30,480 nt of DNA from SZUA-254 sp964596065 (lineage in GTDB: Bacteria > Bacteroidota > Ignavibacteria > UBA10030 > SZUA-254): positions 1-30,480 of the forward strand of contig CAZQSM010000022.1 in the NCBI GenBank assembly GCA_964596065.1, read 5' to 3'. The position numbers were made by a program, and so were the translations under genes. Shown one piece after another: positions 1 through 8,489 of this stretch (within the stretch, counting starts at the first letter, position 1; each line of letters begins with the position of its first letter). A model generated the notes under the pieces. The model was not told the origin of the DNA and made no database searches. It saw only the letters and a list, made by a program, of their open reading frames with translations.

Positions 1-1317
1 GGACTCACGTACGCCGACCGCGACGATCCGACGGCGTCGTTCTTCTCCGGCGCGGAAGTCCTGGCGACGGTCCGGACCGACGCGTCCGCCGGGCTGCGGT
101 GGCAGCTCCCGACCGGGACGGGGATCGAAGCCACGCTCAGCAGCGTGAAGCTGCGCACCAATTCGTCGTTCGCGTTCCTCAACCCGGAGTACAACGCCTA
201 CGGGACCCTCCGCCTGCGCCAGTCGCTCCTCGGCGGCCTCTGGGTCTCCGGGAAAAAGAACCTCACGAAGGCGGATGAGGAGGAGCGGATGATGAGGGCC
301 CGGTACGAACAGGAGAAGGTGGCCACCGCCGCCGAGGCGGAAAGGATGTATTGGGACCTGCATGGCGCCGAGCGGAATTACGCCGTCCAGCGGCTGATCC
401 GCGACCAGGCGCTCCAGTTCCTGAAGGACACGGAGGTGCGCGCCTCGGCGGGGCTCGTCGGTCCGGACCAGCTCGCGTCGGCCAGGACATTCATCGCCGA
501 ACAGGAATTGTTCCTCATCGACCGCGAGGAACAGTTCGCCGCAGTGTCCGACCGGGTCGCGGAACTGATCGGCGTGCGCCCGGAACTTCGGTTCATGACC
601 ACGGATTACCCGGCGCCGTCGTACCCGGTCGAACCCGCGGCGATCCTGCTGGATGCCGCGAAACGGAATAATCTCTCACTCGAGGCCGCGCGCGCGGACG
701 TCGGGGCCAGGCGCGCCCTCGCCGACGCGGCGGGGTGGGAATGGCTGCCGACGGTCAATCTCGTCGGCTCCATCGGCGGAAGCGGCCTCTCGGGGAGCCC
801 CCAGGAAGTCGTGTTCGGAACGGACACGCTGCGGACCGTGCGGGGCGGCACATACAACGACGCGCTCCGGCAGGCGACGCGGCGGGATTTCCCCAACTGG
901 AGCGTGGGCCTCGAGGTCAGCATTCCGATCGGATTCCGGTCGGGCCGGGGGGAGAAGGACAAACTCGAGGCTGAACTTCAATCCGCCGAACAGCGCTATG
1001 TCGACGAAGCGCGCCGGATCGAGTCGGCGCTGCTCCAGAGCCACCGGGATGTCTCGAACGGGGACCGGAGGCTGGCGCTCGCGCGCCAGGCGGTCGAAGC
1101 CGCCGCGGAGCAGGTCAGGATAGGACTCATCGAATTCAGGAACGGGAGGGCCGCAGCGTTCGAGCTCGTCCGGCTTGCCGCCGATTTCGCCGCGGCCCAG
1201 AACCGCTATTCGGACGCGCTCGTGAAAACCGCGAAGGCGGCCGCAACCCTCAGGCAGCTCACGTCGGGAGTGTATCCCGGGGACATCAGTCAGGAAAGGA
1301 ACGATCCGAATGAGTAA
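1..1317 (+). CDS. TolC-family outer-membrane efflux protein (5' partial)
   Basis: The frame is open from the first base of the window, so the gene begins upstream; the GTG at 145 is only an internal start-like codon. The visible part is the periplasmic helical barrel and second repeat of an outer-membrane efflux (OEP) protein: long Ala/Glu/Arg-rich coiled-coil segments, then a Gly/Ser-rich beta-barrel stretch, then a second pair of long helices. In this family the trimer forms the outer-membrane exit duct of a tripartite pump. It ends with TAA at 1315-1317 and overlaps the start of the next gene by 8 bp. That gene and the one after it encode the matching membrane fusion protein and RND pump, so the three form one export system. 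The substrate cannot be read from sequence. Confidence 0.85.
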   Translation, partial: GLTYADRDDPTASFFSGAEVLATVRTDASAGLRWQLPTGTGIEATLSSVKLRTNSSFAFLNPEYNAYGTLRLRQSLLGGLWVSGKKNLTKADEEERMMRARYEQEKVATAAEAERMYWDLHGAERNYAVQRLIRDQALQFLKDTEVRASAGLVGPDQLASARTFIAEQELFLIDREEQFAAVSDRVAELIGVRPELRFMTTDYPAPSYPVEPAAILLDAAKRNNLSLEAARADVGARRALADAAGWEWLPTVNLVGSIGGSGLSGSPQEVVFGTDTLRTVRGGTYNDALRQATRRDFPNWSVGLEVSIPIGFRSGRGEKDKLEAELQSAEQRYVDEARRIESALLQSHRDVSNGDRRLALARQAVEAAAEQVRIGLIEFRNGRAAAFELVRLAADFAAAQNRYSDALVKTAKAAATLRQLTSGVYPGDISQERNDPNE

Positions 1318-2401
1318 GACATTCAGTCTGTTCGCCGCGATATCGATCACGCTGCTGGCGCTGGCACCGGGGTGTTCCGGGGGCGGCGCGCCCGGGGGCG
1401 GTTTCTCGATGCCCCCGATGCCGGCGGAAGTCGCCGACGTGACCGTCGGGAAGATCGAGGAAAAATTCCAGGCGGTGGGGACGATCGAGGCAGACGAGGC
1501 GGTCACGATCGTCGCGGAGATCGACGGCACCGTCTCGGGCATACCGTACGACGAGGGGGAAAAACTCTCGAAGGGCGACCTGATCGCGCTCCTCGACGAC
1601 AGCCAGCTCGGCGCCGAGGTGTCCCGCACCGAGGCGCTCTTCGCGCAGAACAAGGCGACGTTCGAGCGGGTGAAGGCGGTGGTCGACCAGGGGGCGGGAA
1701 CGCCCCAGGACCTCGACGACGCGTCGGCGGCGCTCAAGGTGGCCGAATCGAACCTGGCGCTCGCCCGCGCCCGCCACGCGAAGACCCGGATCAGCGCGCC
1801 CTTCGACGGGACGGCCGGTTCCCGCCGGGTCAGCGTCGGCTCCTACGTTCGACCCGGGCAGGCGATCACCGACATGGCGAACCTCGACAGGATCAGGGTC
1901 ATTTTTTCGGCACCCGAGAGGATGATCTCCCAGATCCGGAAGGGAGCCGGCGTCGAGGTCTCGTCGCCGGCCTTCCCGGGAATGTCGCTCCACGGCACCA
2001 TCATCGTGATCGAACCGGTGGTCGACCCGGTCACCAGGAGCACAAGGGTCGTGGCGCAGGTGCCGAACACCGACCGGAAGTTCCGTTCGGGGATGTCGGC
2101 CGATGTCTCAACGCTGCTGAGTTCCCGCCCGCAGGCGATCACCGTTCCGAGCGAGGCAGTGTTCGCCGCCGGAGACCAGTCGTTCGTGTTCGCGGTGAAA
2201 CCCGACAGTTCGGTCACGCGGCTGGCGGTGCAGCTCGGCACCAGGACGGCCGAGGTGGTTGAGGTGCTCAGCGGCCTCACCCCCGGGATGATGGTGGTCC
2301 GGGCGGGGCACCAGAAATTGTTCGAGGGGGCGAAGGTGATGCCGATCCGCGGCGGCGGCGCTCCGGGCCCGGCCGCGGCCGGGCAGGGGGCGCACCAATG
2401 A
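1310..2401 (+). CDS. RND efflux membrane fusion protein (HlyD/AcrA family), lipoprotein
   Basis: This is a 363-residue periplasmic adaptor. The N-terminus is a hydrophobic signal ending in LAPGC, a lipobox-like site, so it is probably a lipoprotein. It shows the usual order: a biotinyl-lipoyl-like half motif (VGTIEADEAVTIVAEIDGTV), a helical hairpin (about residues 95-155), the second lipoyl half (ARHAKTRISAPFDGT), then beta-barrel and membrane-proximal domains. ATG at 1310 is preceded by the purine-rich stretch AGGAAAGGA, and the gene overlaps its upstream neighbour by 8 bp. Its TGA overlaps the ATG of the pump gene (ATGA at 2398-2401), indicating translational coupling. It should link the inner-membrane RND pump to the TolC-like duct. 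Confidence 0.93.
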   Translation: MSKTFSLFAAISITLLALAPGCSGGGAPGGGFSMPPMPAEVADVTVGKIEEKFQAVGTIEADEAVTIVAEIDGTVSGIPYDEGEKLSKGDLIALLDDSQLGAEVSRTEALFAQNKATFERVKAVVDQGAGTPQDLDDASAALKVAESNLALARARHAKTRISAPFDGTAGSRRVSVGSYVRPGQAITDMANLDRIRVIFSAPERMISQIRKGAGVEVSSPAFPGMSLHGTIIVIEPVVDPVTRSTRVVAQVPNTDRKFRSGMSADVSTLLSSRPQAITVPSEAVFAAGDQSFVFAVKPDSSVTRLAVQLGTRTAEVVEVLSGLTPGMMVVRAGHQKLFEGAKVMPIRGGGAPGPAAAGQGAHQ

Positions 2402-5400
2402 AACTGAGCATCACCTCCATCCGCCGCCCGGTCCTCGCGACGGTGATGAGCCTGGCGATCATGCTCTTCGGCATCATCGCCTTCTCGCGCCTGCCGGTGA
2501 GGGAATACCCCGACATCGATCCGCCGATCATCTCGGTCGTCACGCTCTACCGGGGGGCGAACCCGAACGTGGTCGAGACCGAAATCACCAACATCCTCGA
2601 GGAACAGTTCGCCACGCTCGAGGGGGTCAAGACGCTCAGCTCGTCGAGCCGCGAACAGGGCTCGGTGATCACGATCGAGTTCGAGCTGAGCCGGAATGTC
2701 GACGAGGCCGCGAACGAGGTGCGGGACAGGGTTTCGCGCACGCGCGGCCAGCTCCCCCGCGAGGTCGACGACCCGATCGTCTCGAAGGTCGACGCCAACG
2801 CCCAGCCGATCGTCTGGATCGCGCTCTTCAGCGAACAGCATTCGGGGCTGGAACTGACCGATATTGCCGACAGGATCCTCAAGGAACGCGTGCAGCGCCT
2901 GGAGGGTGTCGGGTCGGTGATCATCGGCGGGGAGAGGAAGTACGCGATGCGGGTCTGGCTCGATCCGCTCCGGATGGCGGCGCGCGGCCTCACCGCGCAG
3001 GACATCGAGCTCGCCATCAGGCGCGAAAACGCCGAGATCCCCGCCGGCCGCGTCGAGGGCGCCGAGCGGGAGTTCGCCGTCCGGACCCGGGGAGATCTCA
3101 CCACCCCGGCCGAGTTCGGCGCCGTCGTCGTCCTGCAGAAGGGCACCGACGTGATCAGGCTCCGCGACATCGCCACGGTGGCCGTCGGCGCGGAGGACGA
3201 GCGGACCGTGGCCCGGTACAACGGCGAAACCGCGGTCGGGCTCGGTATCGTGAAGCAGTCGAAGGCGAGCACCGTGGACGTGGCCCGGAATGTCCGCGCG
3301 GCGATCGACGAGCTCTCCACGCTCCTCCCCGCCGGGATGAAGCTCGACATCGCGTACGACTCGTCGACATTCATCATCGAATCGATATCGGAGGTGCAGG
3401 AGACGCTGATCATCGCGATGTTCCTCGTCGTGCTCGTGGTGCTCGCGTTCCTGAAGAGCCCCCGGGCGACCCTCATCCCGACCATCGCCATCCCGATCTC
3501 GCTGATGGGCGCGTTCGCCGCGGCCTTCTTCGCGGGGTACACCATCAACATCCTGACGCTTCTGGCGCTGGTGCTCGCGATCGGGCTGGTCGTGGACGAC
3601 GCCATCGTCGTCCTGGAAAACATCTACCGGCACATGGAGATGGGCAAGAGCAGGATGCAGGCGGCGATCGACGGCAGCCGGGAGATCGGGTTCGCGGTCG
3701 TCGCGACGACGCTCGTGCTCGTCGCAGTGTTCGTGCCGCTCGCGTTCCTGACCGGTTCGGTGGGACGGCTCTTCAACGAATTCGGCGTTTCGCTCGCCGT
3801 CGCGGTGCTCACGTCGGGATTCGTCGCGCTGACCCTGACGCCGATGCTCTCGTCGAAGATCCTCAAGCCGCTGCACGGGATCGGGACCGGCTGGGCCGCC
3901 CGCTCCTTCGACAGGTTTTTCGAACGCCTGAACGTCGCCTATGAGAAAACGCTCAGGTTCGCCATCGCCAGGAGCTGGCTGCTGGTGACGCTGGCCGTCC
4001 TGACGCTCGCCGCGAGCGGGGCCCTCTTCTATGTCCTCCCGGGCGAACTGGTCCCCACCGAGGACCGCGGCGTGGGATTCGGGATCGTCATCGCGCCGGA
4101 GGGCTCCACTCTCGAATACACCGACCGGAACATGCGGCGGGTGGAGGAGATCCTGATGGCGCTGCCCGAACGGCGCGCGCTCTTTTCAGCCGTCGGGCTC
4201 GGTTTCGGCGGGCCGGGGAACGTGACCAACGGATTTCTCTTCCTGGCGCTCAAACCGAGGGGGGACCGGGAAAAATCGCAGCAGCAGATCGTCCAGGAGC
4301 TCTTTCCCCAGCTCATCTCGATACCGGGGGTCCTCGCGTTCGTCATCAATCCCCCGAGCCTCGGCGGGGGTTTCAGCTCCAACCCTGTCGAGTTCGTGCT
4401 CCAGTCGGACAGCTATGACGAACTGAACCAGGCGGTCGGTGTGATGATGGGGGAAGCGTCACAGCTCGGGTACCTCATCAACCTCGATTCGGACCTGCGC
4501 CTCAACAAGCCGCAGCTCGACATCAGGATCGACCGCGACCGCGCCGCGGGGCTCGGTGTGTCGGTCACCGACATCGGGACCACGCTCGAGACGCTCCTCG
4601 GCGGCAGGGTGGTCACCAATTTCAAGCGGGGGACGAAACAGTACGACGTCATCCTCCAGATGAAACCGGCCGACCGCTCCACCCCCCACGTCATCGACGA
4701 CGTCTACCTCAGGAGCGGGGGACAGCTGGTCCAGCTTACGAACGTGGTCGACGTCCGGGAAACGGTGTCGCCGAAGGAACTGAACCACTACAACCGGGTG
4801 CGTTCGGCCACCGTGAGCGCCGGCCTCGTCCCGGGCGTGAGCCTCGACCAGGCGCTCGGCGCGATGGACGCGATCGCCCGCGACAAGCTCCCGGCCGGGG
4901 TCAAACGGGAATACGGCGGGCAGTCGCTCGAATACAAATCCTCGAGCTCGAGCCTCTACGAGATGTTTCTCTTCGCGCTGCTGTTCATCTATCTTGTGCT
5001 GGCGGCGCAGTTCGAGAGCTTCCTCGACCCGCTGACGATCCTCCTGTCGGTGCCGCTCGCGGTCTTCGGGGCGTTCCTGACGCTCTTCGTGTTCGGGCAG
5101 ACGCTCAACATCTATTCGCAGATCGGCCTGATCATGCTGATCGGGCTGGTCACCAAGAACGCGATCCTGATCGTGGAGTTTTCGAACCAGCTCCGGGCGG
5201 CGGGAAAATCGATCACCGACGCGGTCCTGGAAGCGTCCACCATCCGGCTCCGCCCGATCCTGATGACCTCGTTCTCGACGATCTTCGGCGTACTGCCGAT
5301 CGCCATCGGCCTCGGGGCCGGCGCCGAATCGAGGCGCCCGCTCGGCCTGGCGGTGGTGGGGGGGATGCTCTTTTCCACCTTCCTGACGCTGGTGCTGGTG

Positions 5401-5520
5401 CCGGTGGTCTACTCGATCCTGGGGAAATACACGAAGGTGGACGAACGGGAAAAGGTGCTCCACGGTGAGGACGGGGTGCCCGCCCGGCTCGAAGGGGAGA
5501 CCGCTCCGGCCGCGGGCTGA
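2398..5520 (+). CDS. RND multidrug efflux permease (AcrB/MexB-like, HAE1 family)
   Basis: At 1040 residues this is a full-length proton-driven RND pump. It has an N-terminal membrane helix followed by the PDIDPP motif, a first periplasmic porter loop, a block of membrane helices containing GLVVDDAIVVLENI (the paired aspartates of the TM4 proton relay), a central hydrophilic-helix region, a second porter loop (about residues 560-860) and a second block of membrane helices. The EFVLQS and GLVTKNAILIVEF motifs are typical of hydrophobe/amphiphile exporters rather than heavy-metal pumps. It starts inside the stop codon of the adaptor gene and ends 6 bp from the convergent glycosyltransferase gene. 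No regulator is adjacent. The substrate is unknown; LPS-bearing bacteria use such pumps for drugs, dyes or lipids. Confidence 0.95.
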   Translation: MKLSITSIRRPVLATVMSLAIMLFGIIAFSRLPVREYPDIDPPIISVVTLYRGANPNVVETEITNILEEQFATLEGVKTLSSSSREQGSVITIEFELSRNVDEAANEVRDRVSRTRGQLPREVDDPIVSKVDANAQPIVWIALFSEQHSGLELTDIADRILKERVQRLEGVGSVIIGGERKYAMRVWLDPLRMAARGLTAQDIELAIRRENAEIPAGRVEGAEREFAVRTRGDLTTPAEFGAVVVLQKGTDVIRLRDIATVAVGAEDERTVARYNGETAVGLGIVKQSKASTVDVARNVRAAIDELSTLLPAGMKLDIAYDSSTFIIESISEVQETLIIAMFLVVLVVLAFLKSPRATLIPTIAIPISLMGAFAAAFFAGYTINILTLLALVLAIGLVVDDAIVVLENIYRHMEMGKSRMQAAIDGSREIGFAVVATTLVLVAVFVPLAFLTGSVGRLFNEFGVSLAVAVLTSGFVALTLTPMLSSKILKPLHGIGTGWAARSFDRFFERLNVAYEKTLRFAIARSWLLVTLAVLTLAASGALFYVLPGELVPTEDRGVGFGIVIAPEGSTLEYTDRNMRRVEEILMALPERRALFSAVGLGFGGPGNVTNGFLFLALKPRGDREKSQQQIVQELFPQLISIPGVLAFVINPPSLGGGFSSNPVEFVLQSDSYDELNQAVGVMMGEASQLGYLINLDSDLRLNKPQLDIRIDRDRAAGLGVSVTDIGTTLETLLGGRVVTNFKRGTKQYDVILQMKPADRSTPHVIDDVYLRSGGQLVQLTNVVDVRETVSPKELNHYNRVRSATVSAGLVPGVSLDQALGAMDAIARDKLPAGVKREYGGQSLEYKSSSSSLYEMFLFALLFIYLVLAAQFESFLDPLTILLSVPLAVFGAFLTLFVFGQTLNIYSQIGLIMLIGLVTKNAILIVEFSNQLRAAGKSITDAVLEASTIRLRPILMTSFSTIFGVLPIAIGLGAGAESRRPLGLAVVGGMLFSTFLTLVLVPVVYSILGKYTKVDEREKVLHGEDGVPARLEGETAPAAG

Positions 5521-5526
5521 CGACCG

Positions 5527-6708
5527 TCAGGGTGGTGGCGGGGCCCGGCGTCCCCTGAGGTCTTCGAGCAGGGCCTCGATCATCGCGCATTCCCGTTCGT
5601 GGGAATACTCCTTCTCCACCCGGGCGCGCGCTTCCCCGATCATCCCCGCGGAATATTCCCCCCGGATGAGCGATTCCGCGCGCCGGATGAAATCCCCCTC
5701 GTCGCGCGGGGCGAACAGCATCCCATACCGACCCCCGCCGAGCAGCTCGCGCGTCCCGCCAGAATCGCTCCCGATCACCGGTGTGCCGGAGGCCATCGCT
5801 TCGAGCGTCACCATCCCGTAGGTCTCTGAGGCGGTCGCCATCACGCACGCGTCGACGGCCTGGAAAAACGGCCGGGTGTCCGCGAGGTAGGGGTGGAGCC
5901 AGACCACGCCCCCGAGTCCGAGCGATCTGACGGCCGAGCGGAGCTCCGCGACGAAATCGGGTCCGCGATCGGCTGTCGTGCCCCCGCCCGACGGTTCGAT
6001 CGTGACGTTCCCCACGACGAGGAGCCGCGCGTCGTGGCCGGCGTCCCGGAGCCTCTTCACGGCCTTCAGCAGAAATCCCTGCCCCTTGCCCGGCTCGATC
6101 CTGCCCAGGATCCCGAACAGCGTCCCGCCCTCCGGGATGCCGAAGAAATTCCTCGCACCCGACCGGCCCACCGCGCTCCCCGAGTGCTGCCGGGGATCGA
6201 CGCCGAGCGGGATGACGCGGATTTTCCGGGAGGGGATGAACGTCTTCGCGAGGACCTCAGCCCGCAGGCCTTCGAGCGGCGAAATCCATGCGTCGTAGAG
6301 CGAGTACCGGAAGGCGTGGACGGGGTCGCGCCGCGACACGCCGAGCTGCATATGCTGCTGGAAAATGAGGGTCAGCGACCGGCCGGCGAGGAGTTTCACC
6401 CAGGCCATGACGTCCATGTCGTCGCGATGGAACACGAAGACCACCGGGACGCCGAGCCGCCGGAGCCTCGCGCGCAGCTTCAATGCCGCGGGGAGGTCAA
6501 AATATTTCCGGTGCCGCCCGACCAGTTCGATCCGGCACCCGGCGAGCGCGGCCTCGCGGTGAAGGGGAGTGCCGCCGGCGACGAAGAGCGTCACGGAATG
6601 TCCCCGCTCGCCGAGCCAGCGCGCGAGCCTCACGATGTTGAGTTCGAGCCCTCCCCACGACGGGGAGGTGCAGAAAAACCCTATGTTTTCAACGGCTCCG
6701 GGACCCAT
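5527..6708 (-). CDS. Glycosyltransferase family 4 (GT-B fold)
   Basis: This 393-residue enzyme should transfer a sugar from a nucleotide-sugar donor. The N-terminal Rossmann half opens with IGFFCTSPSWGGLELNIVRL, the usual acceptor-side glycine loop. The C-terminal half begins near IPLGVDP, continues with a GRIEPGKGQGFLLKAVKRL stretch and carries the donor-binding motif EAMASGTPVIGSDSGGTREL, typical of GT4 enzymes. There is no signal peptide or membrane helix, so it probably acts at the cytoplasmic face. It stands alone: convergent with the RND operon on one side and divergent from an outer-membrane protein gene on the other. The ATG at 6708 is the best start available, although no clear Shine-Dalgarno sequence precedes it. 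Its product may be LPS, exopolysaccharide or a glycolipid. Confidence 0.88.
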   Translation of the reverse strand: MGPGAVENIGFFCTSPSWGGLELNIVRLARWLGERGHSVTLFVAGGTPLHREAALAGCRIELVGRHRKYFDLPAALKLRARLRRLGVPVVFVFHRDDMDVMAWVKLLAGRSLTLIFQQHMQLGVSRRDPVHAFRYSLYDAWISPLEGLRAEVLAKTFIPSRKIRVIPLGVDPRQHSGSAVGRSGARNFFGIPEGGTLFGILGRIEPGKGQGFLLKAVKRLRDAGHDARLLVVGNVTIEPSGGGTTADRGPDFVAELRSAVRSLGLGGVVWLHPYLADTRPFFQAVDACVMATASETYGMVTLEAMASGTPVIGSDSGGTRELLGGGRYGMLFAPRDEGDFIRRAESLIRGEYSAGMIGEARARVEKEYSHERECAMIEALLEDLRGRRAPPPP

Positions 6709-6755
6709 CCGGGATTGCGACGGAGAAAATAAACGGGAAAAAACGGCGGCGGAGC

Positions 6756-6784
6756 TTGACCATCGGGGAATTTTCCCTTATATT
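6756..6784 (+). promoter_or_regulatory. Candidate promoter for the DUF6588-like gene
   Basis: TTGACC (6756-6761) and TATATT (6779-6784) are separated by 17 bp, a good match to a housekeeping -35/-10 pair. Read in Bacteroidota style it is TTG-N20-TATATTT. It lies in an AT-rich patch of a GC-rich genome, about 130 bp before the ATG at 6918. The same TTG-N20-TA spacing recurs at other sites in this window. Confidence 0.55.
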
Positions 6785-6917
6785 TTTTTGCGTTTCGCGC
6801 CGCGGCGATCCGGTCCCGGACGCGGCCCCGGCGGGGCGGACGGCACGGTGTCCCGGTGTTGAATGTACGTCTTTCACCCCACATTTCCATTTCACCATTC
6901 ATGCAACGGAGGGTTCA

Positions 6918-7826
6918 ATGAACAGTTCCCCATTCAGGCCGCTCCCGGCGCTGATCACGCTGGCGCTGGCCGCCCTGGTCGCGAGCGCGCAGGCGCCGGC
7001 GCAGACCGACGTGGAAAACGCCATCACCTATTACGGCGAGGAGAACATCAAGGGGTACATTCAGCCGCTCGCAGACCTCTATGGCGCGGACATCAACTCC
7101 GGTTTTTTCCGGAGCGCCGCGATTTCCACCGCCGGATTCCAGTTCAACGTCGATTTCGTGGGGACGGGGGCGATCGTCTCGGACGATAACAAGCTCTTCT
7201 CCGCCAGGCTTCCGGAGGGGTTTTCCGAGAGCACCGCGGACATGCCGACGATCCTCGGCCCCCGGGCGACGCTGATCACCGACGGCAGCGGCGCGCAGTA
7301 CAAAGGCTCCGACGGCATGGTCGACGCGAGCCTCTTCTCGTACGGTTTCGGCCAGATCACCCTCGGGGGGTTCCAGGGGACCGAGGTCTTCGGACGCTTC
7401 CTGGCCTCCCCTGAACTCGCGAGCAAGAAATTCCCGAAAACCACGCTCTTCGGCGGCGGGATCCGCCACAGTGTCAGCCAGTACCTCGTCAATCCCCCGC
7501 TCGACGTCGCCGTGGGTATCGCCTACAACAAACTCTCGATCGGCGACATCCTCGATGTCACCGGCGTGATCGTGGGCGCGCAGGGGAGCAGGACGTGGGA
7601 CGTGTTCACCTTCTACGGCGGAGCCGCGTGGGAAAAGAGCACGCTGAACCTCGACTACACGTCCACCGGCAGCACGCCCTCCCCGGTGAGCATCGAGCTT
7701 GACGGCAAGAACACCTTCAGGGTGACCGCGGGCGGCCTCCTGAAAGTGGGCGTGTTCAAAATCTTCGCGGACGCGAACATCGGGTCCGTCGTGAATTTTT
7801 CGGGCGGCATCGGGTTCGGCAACTGA
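6918..7826 (+). CDS. DUF6588-like outer-membrane protein
   Basis: This is a 302-residue exported protein. ATG at 6918 follows GGAGGG and opens a signal peptide (hydrophobic stretch LITLALAALVASAQA, cleavage expected near AQAPAQ). The mature part begins TDVENAITYYGEENIKGYIQPLADLYGADINSG and then alternates short amphipathic strands and Gly-rich turns to a C-terminal GGIGFGN. That opening resembles the DUF6588 family as I remember it, a Bacteroidota family predicted to form an outer-membrane beta-barrel. The function is unknown. An open frame extends upstream to 6756, but that part overlaps the promoter and encodes no signal sequence, so the later start is preferred. A small lipoprotein gene follows after 48 bp and may be co-transcribed. 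Confidence 0.75.
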   Translation: MNSSPFRPLPALITLALAALVASAQAPAQTDVENAITYYGEENIKGYIQPLADLYGADINSGFFRSAAISTAGFQFNVDFVGTGAIVSDDNKLFSARLPEGFSESTADMPTILGPRATLITDGSGAQYKGSDGMVDASLFSYGFGQITLGGFQGTEVFGRFLASPELASKKFPKTTLFGGGIRHSVSQYLVNPPLDVAVGIAYNKLSIGDILDVTGVIVGAQGSRTWDVFTFYGGAAWEKSTLNLDYTSTGSTPSPVSIELDGKNTFRVTAGGLLKVGVFKIFADANIGSVVNFSGGIGFGN

Positions 7827-7874
7827 CCCCGGCCCGCACCCTCAACCCTTTAACAGGCTCGAAGGAGACTCACC

Positions 7875-8435
7875 ATGCACAGGATGTTCACCGCTTCACT
7901 GATCGCGGCCTTCCTCCTCACCGGGGCCGGCTGCACCATCGTCGATCCCCTCATCATCGCCCTCGGGCTTCCGCTGGAGGTGTCGGTGGACCTGAACGGG
8001 GGGAGCAGCTGGAACGAGACGGAGACGTTCGACATCGGGGAGGAAATCACCGACGTCAGCTCCGATTACCTCGAGGACGTGCGGGCTTCGCGGGTCAACG
8101 ACATCACGATCTTTATGGACAATCCGCCGGCGACGGGAACGAGCTCGGGAACCCTCTCATACGCCACAGACGGCGGAACCATCATCGATCTCGCCACCTG
8201 GACGAACGTGCCGTTCGCGGTGCTGGCCGAGCCCGGGGTGTCGGTGCTCGACGCGGCGGTCCTTTCGGTCAACCCGACGGCCCTCGCGAACCTGCTCGAC
8301 GCGCTGCAGGACTCATCGGGCCTGCCGTTCGCTTCGACGGTGACGGTCCGGACCACCGGGAACACCTCGGTGCCTGTCGCGGCCGGGACGAAGATCGTCG
8401 CACGGATCCATTACCAGATCGACGTGGAAATCTAG
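7875..8435 (+). CDS. Small hypothetical lipoprotein
   Basis: This is a 186-residue protein that I do not recognise. It starts with ATG 10 bp after a clear GGAG ribosome-binding site and has a short lipoprotein signal (FTASLIAAFLLTGAGC), with Cys20 as the likely lipidation site. The mature part is rich in Ser, Thr, Val and Asp, with alternating beta-strand character and no membrane helix, suggesting a beta-sandwich. The segment DITIFMDNPPATGTSSGTL resembles folds of cell-surface lipoproteins, but no named family can be assigned. It follows the DUF6588-like gene in the same direction and ends just before a strong GC-rich hairpin between convergent genes. Confidence 0.7.
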   Translation: MHRMFTASLIAAFLLTGAGCTIVDPLIIALGLPLEVSVDLNGGSSWNETETFDIGEEITDVSSDYLEDVRASRVNDITIFMDNPPATGTSSGTLSYATDGGTIIDLATWTNVPFAVLAEPGVSVLDAAVLSVNPTALANLLDALQDSSGLPFASTVTVRTTGNTSVPVAAGTKIVARIHYQIDVEI

Positions 8436-8442
8436 CCGGGGT

Positions 8443-8476
8443 GCGGGGAGGGGGCGGGACGCCCGGCCCCTCCCCC
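8443..8476. terminator. GC-rich hairpin between convergent genes
   Basis: A run of GGGGAGGGG pairs with CCCCTCCCC, with an inner GGG/CCC stem closing a three-base loop and one bulged G. It fills the gap between a plus-strand gene ending at 8435 and a minus-strand gene ending at 8490. No T-run follows on either side, so it may be a bidirectional RNA-stabilising or weak terminator element rather than a classic intrinsic terminator. Confidence 0.45.
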
Positions 8477-8489
8477 GCGCCGGTCACGC

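Noticed and set aside
1843..3876. Long open frame on the minus strand opposite the fusion-protein and pump genes
   Set aside because: It is the antisense shadow of a GC-rich coding region: Arg/Asp/His-rich, without recognisable motifs, and fully covered by two well-identified genes.
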